Source: Caenispirillum salinarum AK4
GTDB taxonomy: Bacteria; Pseudomonadota; Alphaproteobacteria; Rhodospirillales; Rhodospirillaceae
DNA length: 64,000 nt
Assembly (NCBI RefSeq): GCF_000315795.1
Contig: NZ_ANHY01000003.1
Coordinates: 310,001 to 374,000, forward strand
Direction: 5' to 3'
Shown here one piece after another: positions 62,327 through 64,000 of this stretch. How positions within the stretch are numbered: position 1 is the stretch's first letter; each line of letters starts with the position of its first letter. The position numbers were made by a program, and so were the translations under genes. The notes below the pieces were generated by a model. It searched no databases. It was not told the DNA's origin and saw only the letters and a program-made list of their open reading frames with translations.

Positions 62327-62827
62327 ATGATGGCGCCGTGGAGCACCCTGGTCGACGTCGTACTGATCGGCATCGGCGCCACCCTTGTCGCCGACGTCTG
62401 GGCCATTCTCCAGCAGGCGCTGTTTCGCCTGCCCATGCTGAACCTGGCGCTGGTCGGGCGATGGGTGGGTCATTTTCCGCGCGGGCGCATCCGGCATGTG
62501 TCCATTGCGGCGGCGGAGCCCGTGCCGGGGGAGGCCGCGCTGGGCTGGTTCACGCATTACGTCGTCGGGATCGCCTTCGCGGCGGTGCTGGTTGCAGGCT
62601 GGGGGACGGACTGGGTCCGCGCGCCCACCCTGCCGCCCGCCCTGATCGTCGGCGCCGGCACGGTGGTGTTTCCGTTCTTCATCATGCAGCCGGCCTTCGG
62701 CCTGGGCCTGGCGGGAGCGAAGACGCCGAACCCGAGGATGACGCGGGTCCGCAGCCTGCTCGCGCACTTGTCCTTCGGGCTCGGCCTCTATCTGGCGGGA
62801 CTGGCCGTCAGCCTGCTACCGATCTGA
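62327..62827 (+). CDS. DUF2938 membrane protein
   Basis: A 166-residue protein with about four transmembrane segments (about 7-30, 75-95, 105-125, 142-162). The DUF2938 signature includes GWFTHYVVGIAFAAVLVAGWG, PTLPPALIVGAGTVVFPFFIMQPAFGLGLAGAKTPNP, and LLAHLSFGLGLYLAG. Function unknown. The ATG at 62327 follows GGGGGA at good spacing; an upstream ATG at 62252 lacks a ribosome site and adds a basic leader. Controlled in all likelihood by the divergent MerR-type regulator. Confidence 0.87.
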   Translation: MMAPWSTLVDVVLIGIGATLVADVWAILQQALFRLPMLNLALVGRWVGHFPRGRIRHVSIAAAEPVPGEAALGWFTHYVVGIAFAAVLVAGWGTDWVRAPTLPPALIVGAGTVVFPFFIMQPAFGLGLAGAKTPNPRMTRVRSLLAHLSFGLGLYLAGLAVSLLPI

Positions 62828-62855
62828 CCGCGCCGGCCGTCCGTCGTCCGGCCCG

Positions 62856-64000
62856 TCAGGCGGCGGGCAGGTGCAGCGTCACCGTGGTTCCCGCCCCCGG
62901 CGTGCTGGCGATGTCCAGCGTGCCGCCGTGCATCTCCACGAAGGCCTGGGTCAGCGGCAGGCCGAGGCCCGTGCCCTCGTAGCGGCGCTGCAGGCGGCTG
63001 TCGATCTGGTGGAAGGGCTTGAGGGCCTTGGGAATGTCCTCGGCGGCCATGCCGATGCCGGTGTCGGCCACCGTGATCTCCACCCAGTGGCCGCCCACGT
63101 CGTCGCGGACCGGGTGCGCACCCAGGCGGACCGAGCCGCCTGAGGGTGTGAACTTGACGGCGTTGCCCAGCAGGTTGAGCAGGATCTGCTTGAGCCGCCG
63201 CGGCTCGCCCGTCACCGGCGGCAGGACCGTGTCCACCGTCTGCTCCAGCGTCAGGCCGGCCGTCTCGGCGCGCTGCGAGATGAGGCGTGCCGCGCTTTCG
63301 ATCACCGCGCGCACGTCCACCGGTTCGGGCGTCAGGGTCATGTGGCCGGCCTCGATGCGCGAGACGTCGAGGATGTCGTTGATGACGTCCAGCAGGTGGC
63401 GGCCCGATTCCTCGATGTTGGCGGCGTATTCCTTGTATTGCGGCGGCGAGACCTGGCCGAACAGTTCGTGCGCGATGACCTCGGAAAAGCCGATGATGGC
63501 GTTCAGCGGCGTACGCAACTCGTGGCTCATGTTGGCGAGGAACTCGCTCTTGGCGCGGTTGGCAAGCTCTGCCTCGTCCTTGGCCCGGCGCAGGTCGCGC
63601 TCGGCCTCGCGCCGCTGGCTGACGTCGCCGATGGAGCCCGCCATGCGGTAGGCGACGCCGTCCTCGCGGCGCATCGCCATGCCGCGATGCCGCACCCAGC
63701 GGGTGCGGCCGTCCACCGTGCCCACCAGCCGGTACTCCACGTTGAAGGTGGCCGTGCGGCCCTTTACGTGCTCGGCCAGCGCCTCGTGATAGGCGGCGCG
63801 GTCCTCGGGGTGAATCAGCGCCCGCCAGTCGTAGGGGCGGCGCACCAGTTCCGGGTCGACGCCCAGCACCTCGCGCATGTGGGGGCTGAAGAACAGACGG
63901 TCGGTCGTCATGTCCCAGTCCCAGATGGCTTCGTTGGAGCCGGCGATGGCGAGCGCATAGCGCTCCTCCGACAGGCGCAGGGCGCGCTCGGCGGCCTTGC
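62856..64000 (-). CDS. PAS-domain sensor histidine kinase, N-terminus cut by the window edge
   Basis: The visible 381 residues contain a PAS fold (about 30-150 of the visible part: SEERYALAIAGSNEAIWDWDMTTDRLFFSPHMREVLGVDPE, ALIHPEDRAAYHEAL), HisKA with the phospho-histidine in FLANMSHELRTPLNAIIGFSEVI, and a HATPase domain with NLLGNAVKFTPSGG, DTGIGMA and GTGLGLPLTQAFVEMHGG. The reading frame is open to base 64000, so further sensor domains may lie beyond. No receiver or regulator gene is adjacent in the window. Confidence 0.92.
   Translation of the reverse strand, partial: KAAERALRLSEERYALAIAGSNEAIWDWDMTTDRLFFSPHMREVLGVDPELVRRPYDWRALIHPEDRAAYHEALAEHVKGRTATFNVEYRLVGTVDGRTRWVRHRGMAMRREDGVAYRMAGSIGDVSQRREAERDLRRAKDEAELANRAKSEFLANMSHELRTPLNAIIGFSEVIAHELFGQVSPPQYKEYAANIEESGRHLLDVINDILDVSRIEAGHMTLTPEPVDVRAVIESAARLISQRAETAGLTLEQTVDTVLPPVTGEPRRLKQILLNLLGNAVKFTPSGGSVRLGAHPVRDDVGGHWVEITVADTGIGMAAEDIPKALKPFHQIDSRLQRRYEGTGLGLPLTQAFVEMHGGTLDIASTPGAGTTVTLHLPAA

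Overview
The window reads as one contiguous stretch of a high-GC (by eye near 70%) alphaproteobacterial chromosome, most like a Rhodospirillales-type genome. Pointers to that group are the mutY-dciA-dsbA-smc order, a split F0 operon (atpI-B-E-b'-b) with a b' subunit, an EcfG/PhyR general stress locus, DUF2794, a SAM-II riboswitch, and the aerobic cobalamin route with a CobN-type cobaltochelatase. No rRNA, tRNA, insertion sequence, phage or CRISPR array was seen. The ends cut through cobQ (left, minus strand) and a sensor histidine kinase (right, minus strand).

Layout. 1-10579: a minus-strand cobalamin operon (cobS, a histidine phosphatase, cobP, cobW, cobN, cobO, a SYLF lipid-binding protein, cobQ) with many start/stop overlaps, and cobT divergent. 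10741-18250: an OmpA-like lipoprotein with a strong terminator, a DMSP-lyase-like cupin, DUF2794, a TPR membrane protein-bamB-der run (envelope assembly and ribosome biogenesis), then small lipoproteins and a peroxiredoxin. 18320-25665: an ScsB/DsbD-type reductase, YqgE, an M16 peptidase with thrC, and metZ behind a SAM-II riboswitch and an intrinsic terminator. 25774-33082: a secreted protein, a dctP plus histidine kinase pair, a GH13 glucosidase, tenA and upp. 33219-42487: mutY, dciA, a palindromic 180-bp element, a DsbA-like protein, smc and the F0 operon.

42606-43353 holds a noncoding array of about 3.5 units with a 213-214 bp period, each unit carrying three strong hairpins. It is followed by a LuxR-type regulator whose receiver domain has lost its phospho-acceptor, a multi-PAS diguanylate cyclase, and msrP-msrQ. 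49275-51572 is a general stress response island: EcfG-type sigma factor, a short cytosolic anti-sigma factor with a NepR-like motif, PhyR, and then an EcfG-type promoter reading into a sharply bounded candidate small RNA of about 107 nt. This is the most interesting unannotated signal I found. 51658-64000: a TIGR04283/TIGR04282-type pair, a YrhK protein, moaB, a lytic transglycosylase, a uracil-DNA glycosylase, ETF-QO, a TPR lipoprotein, ispE, DUF4112, a MerR regulator with a textbook 19-bp-spacer operator facing a DUF2938 gene, and the partial kinase.

Functional links: cobalamin synthesis feeds B12 enzymes; metZ and thrC divide homoserine flux and metZ is SAM-controlled; MsrPQ, peroxiredoxin, ScsB and DsbA-like proteins cover thiol and methionine redox repair in the envelope; the GSR island is the likely general stress switch.
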